Assembly: GCF_001638985.1 (NCBI RefSeq) | Contig: NW_017265134.1 | Span: 3,331,800-3,395,799 of the forward strand | Direction of reading: 5' to 3' | DNA length: 64,000 nucleotides | From: Phycomyces blakesleeanus NRRL 1555(-) | Lineage: Eukaryota > Mucoromycota > Mucoromycetes > Mucorales > Phycomycetaceae | Shown: positions 48,218 to 61,100 of the stretch, in pieces | Layout: each line of letters begins with the position of its first letter | Position numbering within the stretch: position 1 is the stretch's first letter | The notes under the pieces: generated by a model | Databases searched by the model: none | What the model was told of the DNA's origin: nothing | What the model saw: only the letters and a program-made list of their open reading frames with translations | Position numbers and translations under genes: made by a program

Positions 48218-51200
48218 AATAATGTCTGACATTTTTTTTGGTAATAAAACAACAGTATAACATTACTGTTATGAGTTTTCTTCTTTTAATAATTTGTTTA
48301 TTAAATTAAAGAGGTGTAAAGAAAAAGTCTCTTTATATATTAAGGGAAGGTTTGGGATTGCTTGTTATAATAAGACTATTATAAAAGTTAAAATCTCAAG
48401 AAATGAAATATAAATAGAGATATTATAGTATAGCAAATGAAAAAGTTAATATAAAATAAACTATTAAGCTGAAATATAAAATCAACATTTAGTTTTTTTT
48501 TAATTTTTTATTATTATTATTTTTGTTTTTTTTTTATATTTTTGTTTTTATATTTTTTTCTTATTTTTTATTATTTTTTTTTTATTATTTTTTTTTTTAT
48601 TTTTATTATTTTGTTTTTTATTTATTTATATTTTATTTTAATGCTTTTATTATATTTATAATAAATTAGCATTTCAAAAAAATTGTGAATAAACATATTA
48701 ATTTTTTTTAGATAAATTCTATTTTTTTTTAATATATATATATATATATGATATTCGGCTAGGGCGGAAATATTTGATTTATTTTAATTTTTACCCACCT
48801 GCGCACTATACGAAATCCCGGCGGCCATCTAATCGTAGCATGATTCAAACCCCGAAAAAATTCTAAAGACCGACAATACGCCTCTAATGCCACTTTTCAG
48901 TTACTCTTCGTCGTTAGCTATCGATAGAGCCAAGAAGCATACAAATACAATCAGTAGAAGTCGAGAAAAGTAGAATTATATGAATTTTATTTTTTGAATA
49001 AATATTGATTTCTCAAAAAAAATAAAAAAATAATAATATTATAAATGCCGACTGAAACCGATATTTTTTATTTATTTATTTATTTTTTGGTATCTTGCAT
49101 GCCCTTTAACTGAGGCGACAGATTGTTCAAATAATCTCAATTACAAGAGGTATATATATATATTTGATATTCTTTATATTTTTTGTGGAGAGGTTGAAAA
49201 GTTGTAAAAAAATATTTTCAATGCAGTCATTGGTGCAATGATTCCAGTTGAGGAATGAGGACGGGGTGTTTTTTTTTCAAGCAGAATAAACAAAAATAAT
49301 TTTCTTATATATTTTATTTATTTATTTTTCTTCTATGTGCATTTCTTTCAATAACTATAAATATTCACATCAACATGCCTCGAAAGTTACAATCGACATT
49401 ACTACAATCATACACCAGCGCACATGCACGCATACACGTATTTTACCGAAAACGTCTCCAGAAATATATTATATTTGTGAAAAGCGCAACCTTTCACCAA
49501 GACCACGAGCAAGTTTTGATATGTACCAAATAGAAAAAAATTACTCGCATTCTCTTTGTATGATAAAGCCACATTATTATGATTTTTTATTTTATATATT
49601 TTTTAGGCTCCCTGTAGTATATATCGGCAAAAATAGGGAAAATCGATATATATATATATTTGAAATGGTAAATAATAAGAAGAGTAGGCATGTGCAGTGA
49701 TGGTAACTAATTTTCGTTTGTCGGTATATACCTTGATCGAAAAATATACTTTTACTGTAAAGGTTTAATACTTATGAGAAAAAGATGGTAAGAATAGCGT
49801 CTGTACTTATGGCTATTGTAGAAAGCATATGTACAAAAGAAAAGCTTCCATTTCATGTTAAATCCAGTAATGATAAAGGTGCGTTACATACCAGAAACGA
49901 AAGCCAATTTATTGGTGGGGCAAGTTTTTGTTTACAAATAAAGGGCTTTTATACATTATATACGCTTGGGATAATTCACGGTGATTACAATGGTTCAAAA
50001 AATAAGACAGAATATTCTTAACTAATATGAATTTTTATTGTGAAAAGAGTTTATTTTGAGTGATAATAGTATCTGTGATGGCACAATAAGTCAAACTTGT
50101 TTTGTAAAGAACTTAAGGATAAGTAGTTTCACCACAGAAAGTCAACCGGCTTTTTTTTTAAAAAGGAAGAGAACTAGAAAATCATAAAATTACAAGGTAA
50201 AGTATAGGACTTTTCTACCCCAGGGAAAATATGTATGAACAGACAGTACGTATCGCAAGAGAGGTAGACGATTGGCTTATCCCCTGTATGACATGGCTCA
50301 ATAAATAAATAAATAAATAATATTTAAATTTTGAGCCACAACAATTAAACGATGCTTTTCCCCATTTTGATTCTTTGTGTAGATAGAATTTTGAACGATT
50401 ACAAAAGAGTAATAAAAATAAATAAGTTATACAACAATGGTAATGTGTTTTAAGAGGTAAAAACCATTTACTTCATGGACGCCAAAGTGAGGATCGATAA
50501 GTCCCAAATATTTTCTCTCATTCGCGTTCATTGTCAACTAAATTACCTTGGCCTCATCCCGCACATCAAAGGCATCAACCATTTTTTATTCTCATTATTG
50601 TTATTCTATACTTCAGATGTACCCTTCATCACGCGTTTCTTCACTCTGCACAAGAGTCAATGTATTTTGTTTGATGTTAAAAAATTATCTGTTTCTATAG
50701 GTGTTTCTATGTGTTCTCTAACCCTTTTTTAGGAATCAGAGATCTATTGCACTGAATTTAAAAAGAAAGAAAGAAAGAAAGAATGAAATAGAAATTGGGT
50801 TGTCTAAAATTGCACTCAACTCAAATTAAATCTTGGTACAGCTGGCGTTTGTGTGCGTGAATGAGCAATATAAAAGAAAGGAATAACTACTTGCCTTTCA
50901 ATATTAGCGGAATCGTTGTCATAAAGGTGGGCCATGAGGATTGTGATGGTATATAAGTCTTGGTTAGGTGCAACTATACTAATATTATTTTGTTTTTTCG
51001 ACAGTTGCTTTGTGTTGGCAGTTTAATTATTTTCATGAAGAATGATAAAATGGTAAGAAATATAAAAACGTATAAATCCAGTGTTATTTGATTATGCTCT
51101 GGATCCGATTGTTTTGCGTAGGTGCGGGTGTGTGCGCAGAATGGTATCCTTTGATGTACCATATTCATTTATTTACGACAAAAACCGATAATTGCTCATC

Positions 51201-52683
51201 TATGCCCATCCGCCAACTAGTCGAAAAGTTTAGTAGCGTCATTCCTAATGATTTGCACAACTGCTTCTTTTTATGACAAGTAAGATATATTAGTATAGAA
51301 GCATGTCTTTATTTCTCTTTTTCTTTTTATTCAGCAGCCACTTAAGTGTAAAGTATATTGACCACCTCGGGTGCATTAAAAACTGTACAATAAATACGAA
51401 ACTTTTGTTGCTAGTTGCTTTATAAATATTTTTGCAATTACATTTAATGCTCTCTACAAGAACCTCTTTGAAAACAAAAATACTATATCTTGCTTTAATT
51501 AGAACTATGGATGGTTAATTAGCATGAAAAACAATATTCTACTATATATATATAATTTCTTAAAGACTACGAGGATATCTGACTCTGGGTATCACATATA
51601 CAAGTACTCTTTTTTTGGTTTTTGGCTTAAATTAAATACAATAGAAGCTGTTAATAAAAGAAGTTAATAGAAAAAACAAAGATAAGTATTTCTATACTGT
51701 CAAATATATACAGGGTTCTGTCGAGTACTATCGTAGTTACTATTTTATTTTTTATTTTATTTTTTGAATTCAAGACATTAGAGCTACAAAGTACTTGTGG
51801 CGTCCATTATAATACCTTGGGCTGGTAATATAAAACGAAACTCACTGGTATCGAGAGCTATATCATTACGAAAGAGTAAAATGCGTACTTAGGGATGTAC
51901 CTTGTCGTACTTTCCCTGCCTACTTTACACTCATGTTTTAATGATAATTATCGTTTATTTCTGTACTTTGGTAATTAATATTATATATATATATATACCA
52001 ACGCCTTTTTTTGTTAAATATTTAAATTGAAAGGGTTGTTCTAACACAAAGGTCGGATGTTTGACTGTCGAGACGTGACCGAAACTTACAAACAATTAGT
52101 GTGCTAGATGTACAATTAATAATGATATTTATAATATTATGATCAATCTTACTCAGGGGTATTTTAATCAAGATTATTACACCCAAAAGTATTTTACTCA
52201 AAAATATTAAATGCACCCAACACGTGTTATACTTTTATATTGAACACTATTTGAATAGTAGTTAAAACATTGCTGCAACGAATTGTCAAGCATCGATAGC
52301 TAGTATAACCCTTATTGTCATTATATTAAAAGAGATATATAAAATTCAATTTGTAATTCTTACTAATAGAGACCGTAAGCTTAGTAGAGTTAATTAAATT
52401 GATAATAGACTGATATATCTCAATAACCAAGACCAAAAAAAATCGTATAAAACATATTTTTATTTTATTTTTATTATCGTAGATAAAGGTACTTCTTCTA
52501 TTAGATTTCCTGAAACCGCCACATATAGTATACTTTTTTTGAGAGAAGACAAACCTTTTCAATTTGAAGAAGAGTATGATACTGAGACACCACTATCGTC
52601 ATTTGACAATAACTATCCGGATTAAAGTAAGGAGTCCAACATGAGAATGAAGCTGCCATTGTCGGTGTCATAGTATTTAAAGA
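48218..52683. other. Long AT-rich stretch without a recognised gene
   Basis: T-rich runs dominate 48490-48640. A more balanced patch (48757-48975) contains an open stretch on the + strand (PEKILKTDNTPLMPLFSYSS) ending TAG at about 48971; I cannot identify it. Short open frames at 49335, 49785 and 50475 have no recognisable domains. A GAAA microsatellite lies at about 50763-50782. Confidence 0.5.
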
Positions 52684-55260
52684 TACGATGGATTCAGGTA
52701 TGCACCTATTGAACAAAGAAATATACATAAATTATGTTACAGATAATAATGATACTTATCATAACACTTGCCTTTCTGTAGGCCTATATTTGAAAATGCA
52801 TGGCATGTCTCAAGCAATTCAACTAATGGCTCTATTTGGTGTTGTCTTTCAAGCGTCTTACTTATTTCAAGCAGGAGGGATCTTCAACACTGAAATTATC
52901 CCAGCACTTTCTTGTTACCTATGAGAAGGATACTGATCCACATGTCACCGTTGATGTATCGAAAATCATGTCTGGATTCGATCTTATGACAAAAACCGTC
53001 TTCAAGTACACCATCTGTATCAAACGTGATATCATATACTTACCAGAGTATCATCAATCCAACTGTTCCTCCAAGAAGCACATTCCACCCCATCTATCTA
53101 TGACAATAATTCTCTGTATGCCGGTCCAGCAATTGAGAAGCCAGTCCCTCTCATGGTATTTCTTTACAGCTTACTGAGAAAATATCTTGTCACAACATTT
53201 CCACAAAGTCAGGTCAGATGAGTAAATTGTGCACTAGGGATCAAGCAAAACAATAGAAAGTACGGTGACGGACGTATACGATGATGCAATTTAGACTGAT
53301 ATGCTCGGTGAAGCCGACGAGATCTTTGTAAATCATGCCCATTATCTCATGTTGACATTGAATGTGTATTGTTTTAAGCTGTTTGAAGGCTGGACTTATA
53401 CATGTGGTGCTTTGTATTTGCTTATCAACAATTTCCCCAAAGAAGACCGAATGAGAGCAGAAAATATCATCCTCGTTGATGTCATGCCTGGTCCAAAGGA
53501 AGTAGAGGACGACTAGACGGACAGCTTTCTGGAAACATTTGTTGATGGGATGATAGACTGTTGTGGTGGTATAGCTGTGAAGACTACCAAGCTCCCTGAT
53601 GGTACTACTGTCTATACCGCTATCATGTGCGTCGCTTCCAAAATACCTGCTGCTAGAAATACTGCCGGATTCACAGAACATGGCATGTAAACACATATGG
53701 CTGCCATAAATTTAAACCATATTTCTCCTTGATTACTGCATCAAGTAAGATCAATTACGTTGGGTTTGACAATGAAAACTGGGTATCATCGACAGAAGAG
53801 ATGATTTCCATATATGACAATGTGTGGTTTTGCATAGAATCAGATGTAGAAAGAGAAAATTTGGAGAAGCATAACGGCATGCGGTTTTCAGAGTTGCATC
53901 GCTTACATGATTGTTGATCTCACGCACAATATATTTCTTGTGATAGCGAACCGTATGGTCAGTGTTTGAAATGGCTTTGTATTTTTCCGCTGCTGTTATT
54001 GCTCGTATACAACGCTTTGCTGATGATATTCCTCTTCCTCCTGAATATACCGTCTTATTCGAAAAAGTCGCATCTGAGTTCCTATATATGAAGGCAGGTG
54101 AGTGGCGATCGTTGTGTCTGGTGCATTTTCTGGTGGTGTTGAAGGAGTTTTTGCCCAAAAGTGATTACAATAACTAGACCAATCTTGCCAAGACATGCCG
54201 AAAGTTGAAAGGTCCATTGAACAAGTACTTACATATAGACTACGCAGGCCAGCCCCTTGGTAAATTTGGGGAATAATGTCAGAGTATTTACGAAAAAAAA
54301 GAGTAGCACACCAAATATGCATTTGTGTGAGTTGATGCTTGACTTTGGTCTGGTCTTTACATTTTGGATGTATAACCTTAAGATACACAAGTATAAGTTA
54401 AAAAAAAACATTAAGACAAACTACCGTAATGGTCTAGAGGTGACAGTAATGAGCGTTTTTCCGGAGAATGCGTTCACTGACACTTTTCTTCCTGTGTATT
54501 CCATTAATCTTCTGCTGCGTATAATAATATTTTCCTAAGGCGTCGCGCAAGTGCTATCTGAATATCATCTACCGTGTCTTCAGTGTATTGATAATGATTA
54601 TCCTCCTGCATTGCCATTCGACCTCCTGATGTTCCAGCAAGTCGTCAACAGCCTATGGTACAATGTAATCGGAACTAAGACATCGCCACCAACTACCATG
54701 CCATTGAAGTTACAAAATTTGAATACGATGAAGTATGATTACTCTTAATGGCTATTCAAATTCTATGTCAAGGCTTACCAGAATACTTTTCTTTCTGCGG
54801 CGTGGGGAGTATTTCACTTGGTGAGAATGTGCTGGTAAACATTTGCATTCAGAAGATGAAGAATATTTCGTTGCTTGACCAGGAGTTTTTTAGTGAACAG
54901 AAGAAATATCGCAGCTCAATTGTGCGGGTTATGTTTTTTTTGGTAGGATAGTTGACGACATCTCTAAATTCCCTGGTCAGATTGAGTACATATTTACTCG
55001 TCATCAAGATTGGTAGAATCAAAAGTGTCAACGTTTGGTTTTTTAAAAAGATTTGCGACATGCCATTCTGTTAGGATTAAGCCGTTAGTTGGGTAAGTTC
55101 TCAATTTGTGGGTGAGTGGGTTTATGAAGGAAAGTATTGCGTGCATCATCCCGGTGCATCGTCTGCATTCATATTTCGCGTTCTACGCACAACATCCAGG
55201 GTGGGATCCAAAAGCGCCTGGTCATCCCACTGCCAAGAAAAGTAGTCACGAAAAAAAATA
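52684..55260 (+). pseudogene. E7 relic of E1/E3/E4-type transposase
   Basis: A heavily stopped and frameshifted copy. Recognisable in order are MSGFDLMTKTVFKYTIC (about 52970), HYLMLTLNVYCFKLFEGWTY with CGALYLLINNFPKEDRMRAE and VMPGPKEVE (53340-53510), KIPAARNTAGF (about 53640), NYVGFDNENWVSS (53755), RFSELHRLH (53880), FLYMKAGEWRSLCLVH (54080), MLDFGLVFTFWMYNLKIHKY (54335), NYRNGLEVTVM (54418), and finally a degraded VIPLPRK (about 55220). Homology to E3 and E4 is clear but divergence is much greater than in E1, so it is an older insertion. No accessory gene follows before host sequence at 55883. Confidence 0.85.
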
Positions 55261-55882
55261 GAATGATTTATATTACTAATATAAATAATTATAGTAAGAG
55301 TTTTTTTGACTGCGAAAGGGTTTGCCTTTATTTATCTCTCTATTTTTCTTTTGTTTTAGCATTACTTCTTTATCAAATATTTAAACTTATAGTGAATTCT
55401 ATTATCAACGAATAGTAAAAACCATTATTTTTTTTGTTTTTATCAAAAGTATGAAAGACAAAATACCTGTATATTTAATACCCAATGCCCACCATTTTCT
55501 TAGCTTTTATCAAAATAAAATTACAGAGAGCGATATTACAATTTCCAACGAAAAAAACCATGGATAAAACAATCAAGGTTATGTAATTAAATAATTGTTT
55601 TGTATATATATATATTTCATTAATCGGCTGTAAAATAAAGTGAAATAAAATAAAAAAACTATTTATTTATTACTTCCCATCTTGACATTACTACCGCATC
55701 ATCTTTTATCGATTCAACCCACATCTTTCGAAACAATGAATAAAAATCAATAAAATACTATATACTCTGTATTTTTTTTTATTACTACCGTGCGCTATTC
55801 CATGCAACAACACGCACCTTTCTCTCCTTCAAAAGTTTGACGTTTCTTGGAATAGCTGGACACTTGGAAAAGCTAATGACCT

Positions 55883-56311
55883 TTATTCTTTTTGATCATT
55901 TCTCCGTCCTTTTAACTTGCTAAAGTATTTTTTGATCTGTGTTATAATATCAACAATTAGGAATTCTAAATAAAAAAATGACACTCCTTTGTAAAAAGAA
56001 AAAAAAAATGTTAAAATTATTTAAACAAAAACCGTGGATTATACTTACTCTTATCTTTCTTGTTCGACAACGAGAAAACCGATTACGCCCAGCTAACTTT
56101 TCTGACAAGGATTTTGCCCTGTGAATTTTATACGAAAGGTGTCTACGAGCTTTCTCTTCCACAACTGAAGACAAAACATACTCTACTTCAGGCTGCATAT
56201 GGATGTAGCTCTGCACCATGCTAACAATTGGGCGGTTAGATATCGAGAAGGTACCCTCATCAATATTCAATGGTGTAGCTGTCATAACTGCTTGTGTTTG
56301 AGAACGGATCA
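55883..56311 (-). CDS. 3' end of an unrecognised host gene
   Basis: Exon 56311-56049 ends AGA followed by gtaagt. A second exon, 55936-55883, in phase 0 reads IKKYFSKLKGRRNDQKE then TAA. The first exon includes NIDEGTFSISNRPIVSMVQS and a basic tail (SRCRTRKIR). The product's C-terminus is strongly basic; I do not recognise the family. Its upstream limit is a textbook acceptor (T-run then AG) that also reads as the inverted start of a CACTA terminus (CACTAAAAAAAAAGGGTAG at 56312), so the 5' exons may have been displaced by E8. Confidence 0.55.
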
Positions 56312-56788
56312 CACTAAAAAAAAAGGGTAGAAATTACAATGCGCACAGCTGTTTGATAACAATCGAAAATGTGGGATAGGTTTCCATGTTCACAAGTTGA
56401 AAACACAGCTTTACAGTATTCTATTGGCTCGGATATAACAAGCAACTAAAGTTATTCTATTTATTATTATAAAGACTCTTTCAATAAAGTACATGTAGCA
56501 CTTGTTTCCCTTTTATTCCACCGGTAAAGAAACACACTTGTCGTGTCTTCTACAATGGAACGAAATTTTGAAGTGTCATTGCACTGAATGCATTAAAAGT
56601 GATGATGGGATACACTCTAGTACCAAAGAGAATTTCCCATCGTTATAGCAAGAAAGCATCTTTAAAAGATGCCGTTAGAAGTGAAATGGGTATGGCATTC
56701 AAGGTATAAAATTTGCGTTTTTATATGTTAATAGATTTTATATTTAACACAGGTGCGCAGACACATTTAATGAACTTTGATGCAGATT
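56312..56788 (+). mobile_element. E8: 5' fragment of a CACTA element
   Basis: 56460-56700 aligns with the 5' end of the E1 transposase gene (TTATTATTATAAAG...ACTTGTTTCCCTTTTAT, start codon, then a degraded zinc-finger exon with stops, and gaagt near the donor). A second exon begins after an AG at about 56753. A CACTA-like start at 56312, flanked on the left by TCA, lies 240 bp before the start codon, close to the ~255 bp in E1 and E4. The LINE is inserted in this fragment and no right terminus was found beyond it. Confidence 0.6.
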
Positions 56789-56817
56789 TTAAGTCATATT
56801 TATCGTCTTTCCACAGC

Positions 56818-58143
56818 ATGGCTTCCTCCACTATACAACCGGACCCCCCTACAGGGGAACACCTTAACACCGGACAAACCAATAAAACCCCAACCTCAAC
56901 ACCACCAGCTCTATCCACGACAAACACTCCAACCCATGGAACTCCCTTATCGTACTCTTCTGCAATTACGCAAAATTCCCCAGCTTTTCGCAGCACTGTA
57001 GTCCTTGGCTCAAATGATCCATTGACGAAACCTCGCACCTGGCGCGAAAGCACCAGTCAGTTCTCGGTCTACTACAGCACTCCCCCGGAATCCTCCCCTG
57101 ACTTCGTCCCCTTCTTCAACGCTCTTCTCCAACCTTTTTCCACTGGAGAGATCATAGGTTTGAACTCCGCCAATAAGGCTGGCACCCTTTATGAGCTTCA
57201 CCTCACCTCTAAAGACGTCTGCACTCGAGCCAGTCGTGTAGGATTTAGTTATAAGAGCAACACTGTATTTGCCTCCCCTGCTATTGCTAGTTCTTCAAAA
57301 CTCTTTCGACTGAACTTGTCGAAACTCCCCCGTTATGCTCCTGAAGATTATGACACGTTGACCAATAAACTTCGTACCGCTCTTGCCAAATATGGCCACG
57401 TTCACGACATGATTGTCAATACCCTTTTTGGGTTCATGGATGGCACAGGCTATGCCTATGTGGAATGTCCTCCTAACGAGGAAGGTAATCTCCTCCCTCT
57501 TAAGTTCAAGATGGAGTTTGACGATAGGACCCCCTTCCTGGTCACTTGGCTCAACATGGGAGCTCACTGCTCTCACTGTCGAACCATGGGTCATGATCTT
57601 GACAAATGTCCCAATCGCCCTCGCGAAACACGATCCTGTTACGGATTTCACCAAGTTGGTCACCTTCGCTCTCGTTGTCCCCGTGCTGCAGAGGTTGATA
57701 ACTCGTATAAGCGGGAACGGAAGACTCCTGTGCAACATGGCCCTCCCACCCACACTCGACCTTCCGTCCCAACCACCAAGAAGCCTGCGGGCCAATCAGT
57801 AGTAACAAAAAACCGATTCGAGATTCTTGACCCTTCCCTTTCCTCTGCTGCGTCTAAGCACAATCCTGCTAATGCCAACATTGTCTCCAAGGACAAGAAG
57901 ATCAACAATTCTCCAGTAGAGGGAATTGAGACCGGACCCATTCAACTTGAGCTCCCCAAGCGGGTTGGCACATCGATTGAACACTTTGACTTCTCTGCGG
58001 TAGACATGAGAGACAGGGAAACTATCCCTGAAGATGATCCTGATCTTACTGATCACGATATGGACGAAGTAGACAACTACTTTGAGACAGATATAGACGA
58101 GGACAATTTGTCCGTGCACGATACCCCACACCCCCTCCAATAA
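56818..58143 (+). CDS. LINE ORF1 protein (441 aa), zinc-knuckle nucleic-acid binding
   Basis: Starts at ATG 56818, just inside the LINE; a longer frame upstream is target DNA. Residues 1-80 are Pro/Thr/Ser-rich. The central part has an RRM-like segment (KYGHVHDMIVNTLFGFMDGT). A CCHC knuckle is C251-C254-H259-C264. A second knuckle reads C274-Y-G-F277-...H282-...C287, with Phe where the second Cys is expected. The C-terminus is very acidic (PEDDPDLTDHDMDEVDNYFE). ORF1 proteins bind LINE RNA to form the transposition particle. The stop TAA is followed after 3 nt by the ORF2 ATG, suggesting coupled reinitiation. Confidence 0.92.
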   Translation: MASSTIQPDPPTGEHLNTGQTNKTPTSTPPALSTTNTPTHGTPLSYSSAITQNSPAFRSTVVLGSNDPLTKPRTWRESTSQFSVYYSTPPESSPDFVPFFNALLQPFSTGEIIGLNSANKAGTLYELHLTSKDVCTRASRVGFSYKSNTVFASPAIASSSKLFRLNLSKLPRYAPEDYDTLTNKLRTALAKYGHVHDMIVNTLFGFMDGTGYAYVECPPNEEGNLLPLKFKMEFDDRTPFLVTWLNMGAHCSHCRTMGHDLDKCPNRPRETRSCYGFHQVGHLRSRCPRAAEVDNSYKRERKTPVQHGPPTHTRPSVPTTKKPAGQSVVTKNRFEILDPSLSSAASKHNPANANIVSKDKKINNSPVEGIETGPIQLELPKRVGTSIEHFDFSAVDMRDRETIPEDDPDLTDHDMDEVDNYFETDIDEDNLSVHDTPHPLQ

Positions 58144-58146
58144 TCT

Positions 58147-61100
58147 ATGATTAAAATCGCATCTATGAATTGCCGTGGATTGGTTAAAACCAACAACCCA
58201 CAGACACGCTCATTATTTATAAGACACCTTCGATCCTGCGGGATCGATTTACTAGCCCTTCAAGAAACCCATGCCAATACTGAACATCTTCAACAGACCT
58301 TTCACACTCAATTCCATGCCCAAGACTCCTTATGGTCCCCACATTGCGGCTTAGTTTCCCTTTCTCCACACATTTCTTTCGTAAACCCTCTCTTTAGCCC
58401 TTGTGGACGCTGTCTCTCTGCTACAGTCATACATGCTAACAATATCGTTCCCTCTTTTCGTGTATGTGTTGTATATGCTCCTGCAACCTACCGAGAACGT
58501 TTTTCTTTCCTCCGCTCTCTTCTAGACTCTCCCGCATTACTTCCTCCTCTCCCATCTTCATTCGTACTCTTGGGTGACTTTAATTATACTTATCGCACTA
58601 CCTCTGCTACCCCTCGTCAGGCCCCTCCCGAATGGCTTAACTTCGTTTCTAACCATTTAGTGGATTGTGTCACACCGAGTGGAGAACTTCCTGCCCCAAC
58701 CTTTCATCAAAATATCAGAGCCTCCTCCATAGACTATATATTTGCCTCCCCTGACCTCGCTCCCTGCCGACATTCCTCGTCTGTGACCTACATACATCCG
58801 GCTTGGTCTGATCATTGCCTGGTAGCCGTTACTTTTAAGTTCATCTCAACCCACCAAAGAGGAAAGGGACTGTGGCGCGCCAACCCTCGACTTGCCTGTA
58901 ACCCTACCTTTTGCAATGAACTCGAAGACTTTATCTCTACCTCCGTCTCTCTACTCCCCTCATATATGTCTCCACAAGATCAATGGGATAAACTCAAAGA
59001 CAATCTAACTATCTTCATCAAGTCTTTCACTAGACGCCGCACCCAGACACTCACTACTTTAGAGGCTCGCCTTCAAAGTAAACGTGACAGACTGATCTTC
59101 AAGTTGAGACTACAACCCGCTCAAAACTTTCAATTCCCCATCATTGAAAGACAACTACAACTAGTACAACTGGAGAGAGTGGAAATCCTTGCTCTGCGCG
59201 CAGGAAAACACTGGCGGGAGAATGGAGAGATCTCTGCAGGCTACCTCAAGCGTACAGTTGCAGAACGTCAAACCCGAAAGAACATCACCAATCTACGCCA
59301 TCCCATCACTGACCATTTGCACACTGAGCCTGATGGCATGACTGACGCTGCCGCTGCTTTCTACGAAGTTCTGTATACACCTGAACCAATATATCAATTA
59401 GCCATAGACGATTTACTCAACCACCTTCCCCACGACCTCTGCCTCTCTGATGATACGTGTTCCTCATTGACTGCCAAATTTTGCATCGATGACATACGAG
59501 AAGGAGTGTCCCGCTCTCCAAGAACAAGCAGCCCAGGACCAGACGGCCTTCCTTATGAGATTCTTCAACTTGTATTCAATCACCCTTCCTGCTCCCCGTT
59601 ACTGCTCCAAGTGTACAATGATGCTCTCAATGGTGCCAAATTCCCTTCATCTTGGCAAACCACGTGTATCTCTCTGTTACCAAAGAAAGGCGATCTTTCG
59701 TCTCTGAAAAATTGGCGACCGATCGCTCTGATCAACGCTGATGCCAAGGTTTTTACTCGGCTTCTCAATGCGCGCATGGTCGAAGCTGCTGGAGATCTGG
59801 TATCCCCGTACCAAACAGGATTTGTCCGCGGTCGCTTCATTGCTGACAATGGTATACTTACGAAGCTGGTTATGGATCATGCCAATTTTACTGGTCACTC
59901 TGGAATTGGTCTTCTCTTAGACCAGGAAAAGGCTTACGATCGGGTTCACCCTGACTACCTTGAACAAGTTCTTGTCAAATTCGGTTTTCCTTCTTCCATT
60001 ATAACCTGTGTTTCTAATCTTTTCTTCTCGTCCGACCTTAAGATTAACGTCAATGGCTTCCTTTCTCGCCCTCTGAGTCAAGCACGCGGACTCCGGCAGG
60101 GTGACCCCTTGTCTCCTGTTCTGTTCAACCTGGCTTTCGAGCCTCTCTTGCGCCGACTCATACACGATCCACACTTCCCTGGATTCGACATACAAGATAC
60201 TCCCGACCAACCCTCCCCTCCGCCCATTAAGCTACTGGCCTACGCAGATGATCTTCTTGTCTTCCTCCCACAGATCCAAGATATGTCCCGATTACAGCAC
60301 CACCTCGCCACATATGCCTCTGCTTCCAATGCACGCATCAATCTTCACAAAACTCAAGCATTTTCTTTGTCGGGCAAACCCCACCCTCACTGGATGGATA
60401 CCCTTCATAGTTTGCAGATTGTTAATTGGCATGACAGTCGCTCCCCTGAACCTCTTCGCTATCTTGGCTTTCCAATTATCTCCTCTATTCCTCAAAGAAA
60501 TTTCTTCTGCTCACAAGTCCTGGCTAAGATAGAACGTGCTTCACATGTCCACCTCTCCCGGGCCTTGTCCTTCCGTGGTCGCTCTACTGTCTTAAACTCT
60601 CTCATCTTGTCAAAGCTTTGGCACGTCCTTCGTGTTGTCTCCGTTCCTGGAACTTTTTTTACAAAGGTTCGATCTCTCATGGGCCGTTTTCTTCAGCACC
60701 GCACCTTCCCACCTGTTAAACTTGACACCTTATGTCTCCCAACGAAACTTGGCGGATTAGGGGTTTTGAACCCAAAGTTACAGCAAGGTGCTCTTCAGCT
60801 TCGTTGGCTTCGACCTCTGTTCCGCTCCCTTTCCTCTCCTTCGGGTCTGGTATTGCCTTGGTTGATACACCTTCTTCGACATCACCTGCCTGATGTTCAC
60901 CCTCTCCTCCCTTTTGTCTTCCCTGACCTCCGACACAGTCGCTTTCGCTCGTATACCAGTCCTTTCTTTAACCTCTTTGCCGCGTGCGATCTCCTACCTC
61001 ATGACTTTGATTCTACTGTGGTAAATCTGGAAACTTGTCTGGATATTCCTTTGGCTTCTGCCACTATTGTCCCACACGGCCTCCCTGTTTTTCCTTCTTC

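Noticed and set aside
49335..50732. Three plus-strand frames of 78-121 aa
   Set aside because: No domains, no plausible splice context and typical of AT-rich noise; not listed as genes.
51088..51276. 62-aa frame near 51100
   Set aside because: No homology recognised and no neighbouring exons.
56713..56817. N-terminal extension of LINE ORF1
   Set aside because: It crosses the target-site duplication; the first 35 codons belong to the interrupted E8 fragment, so the start at 56818 was chosen.
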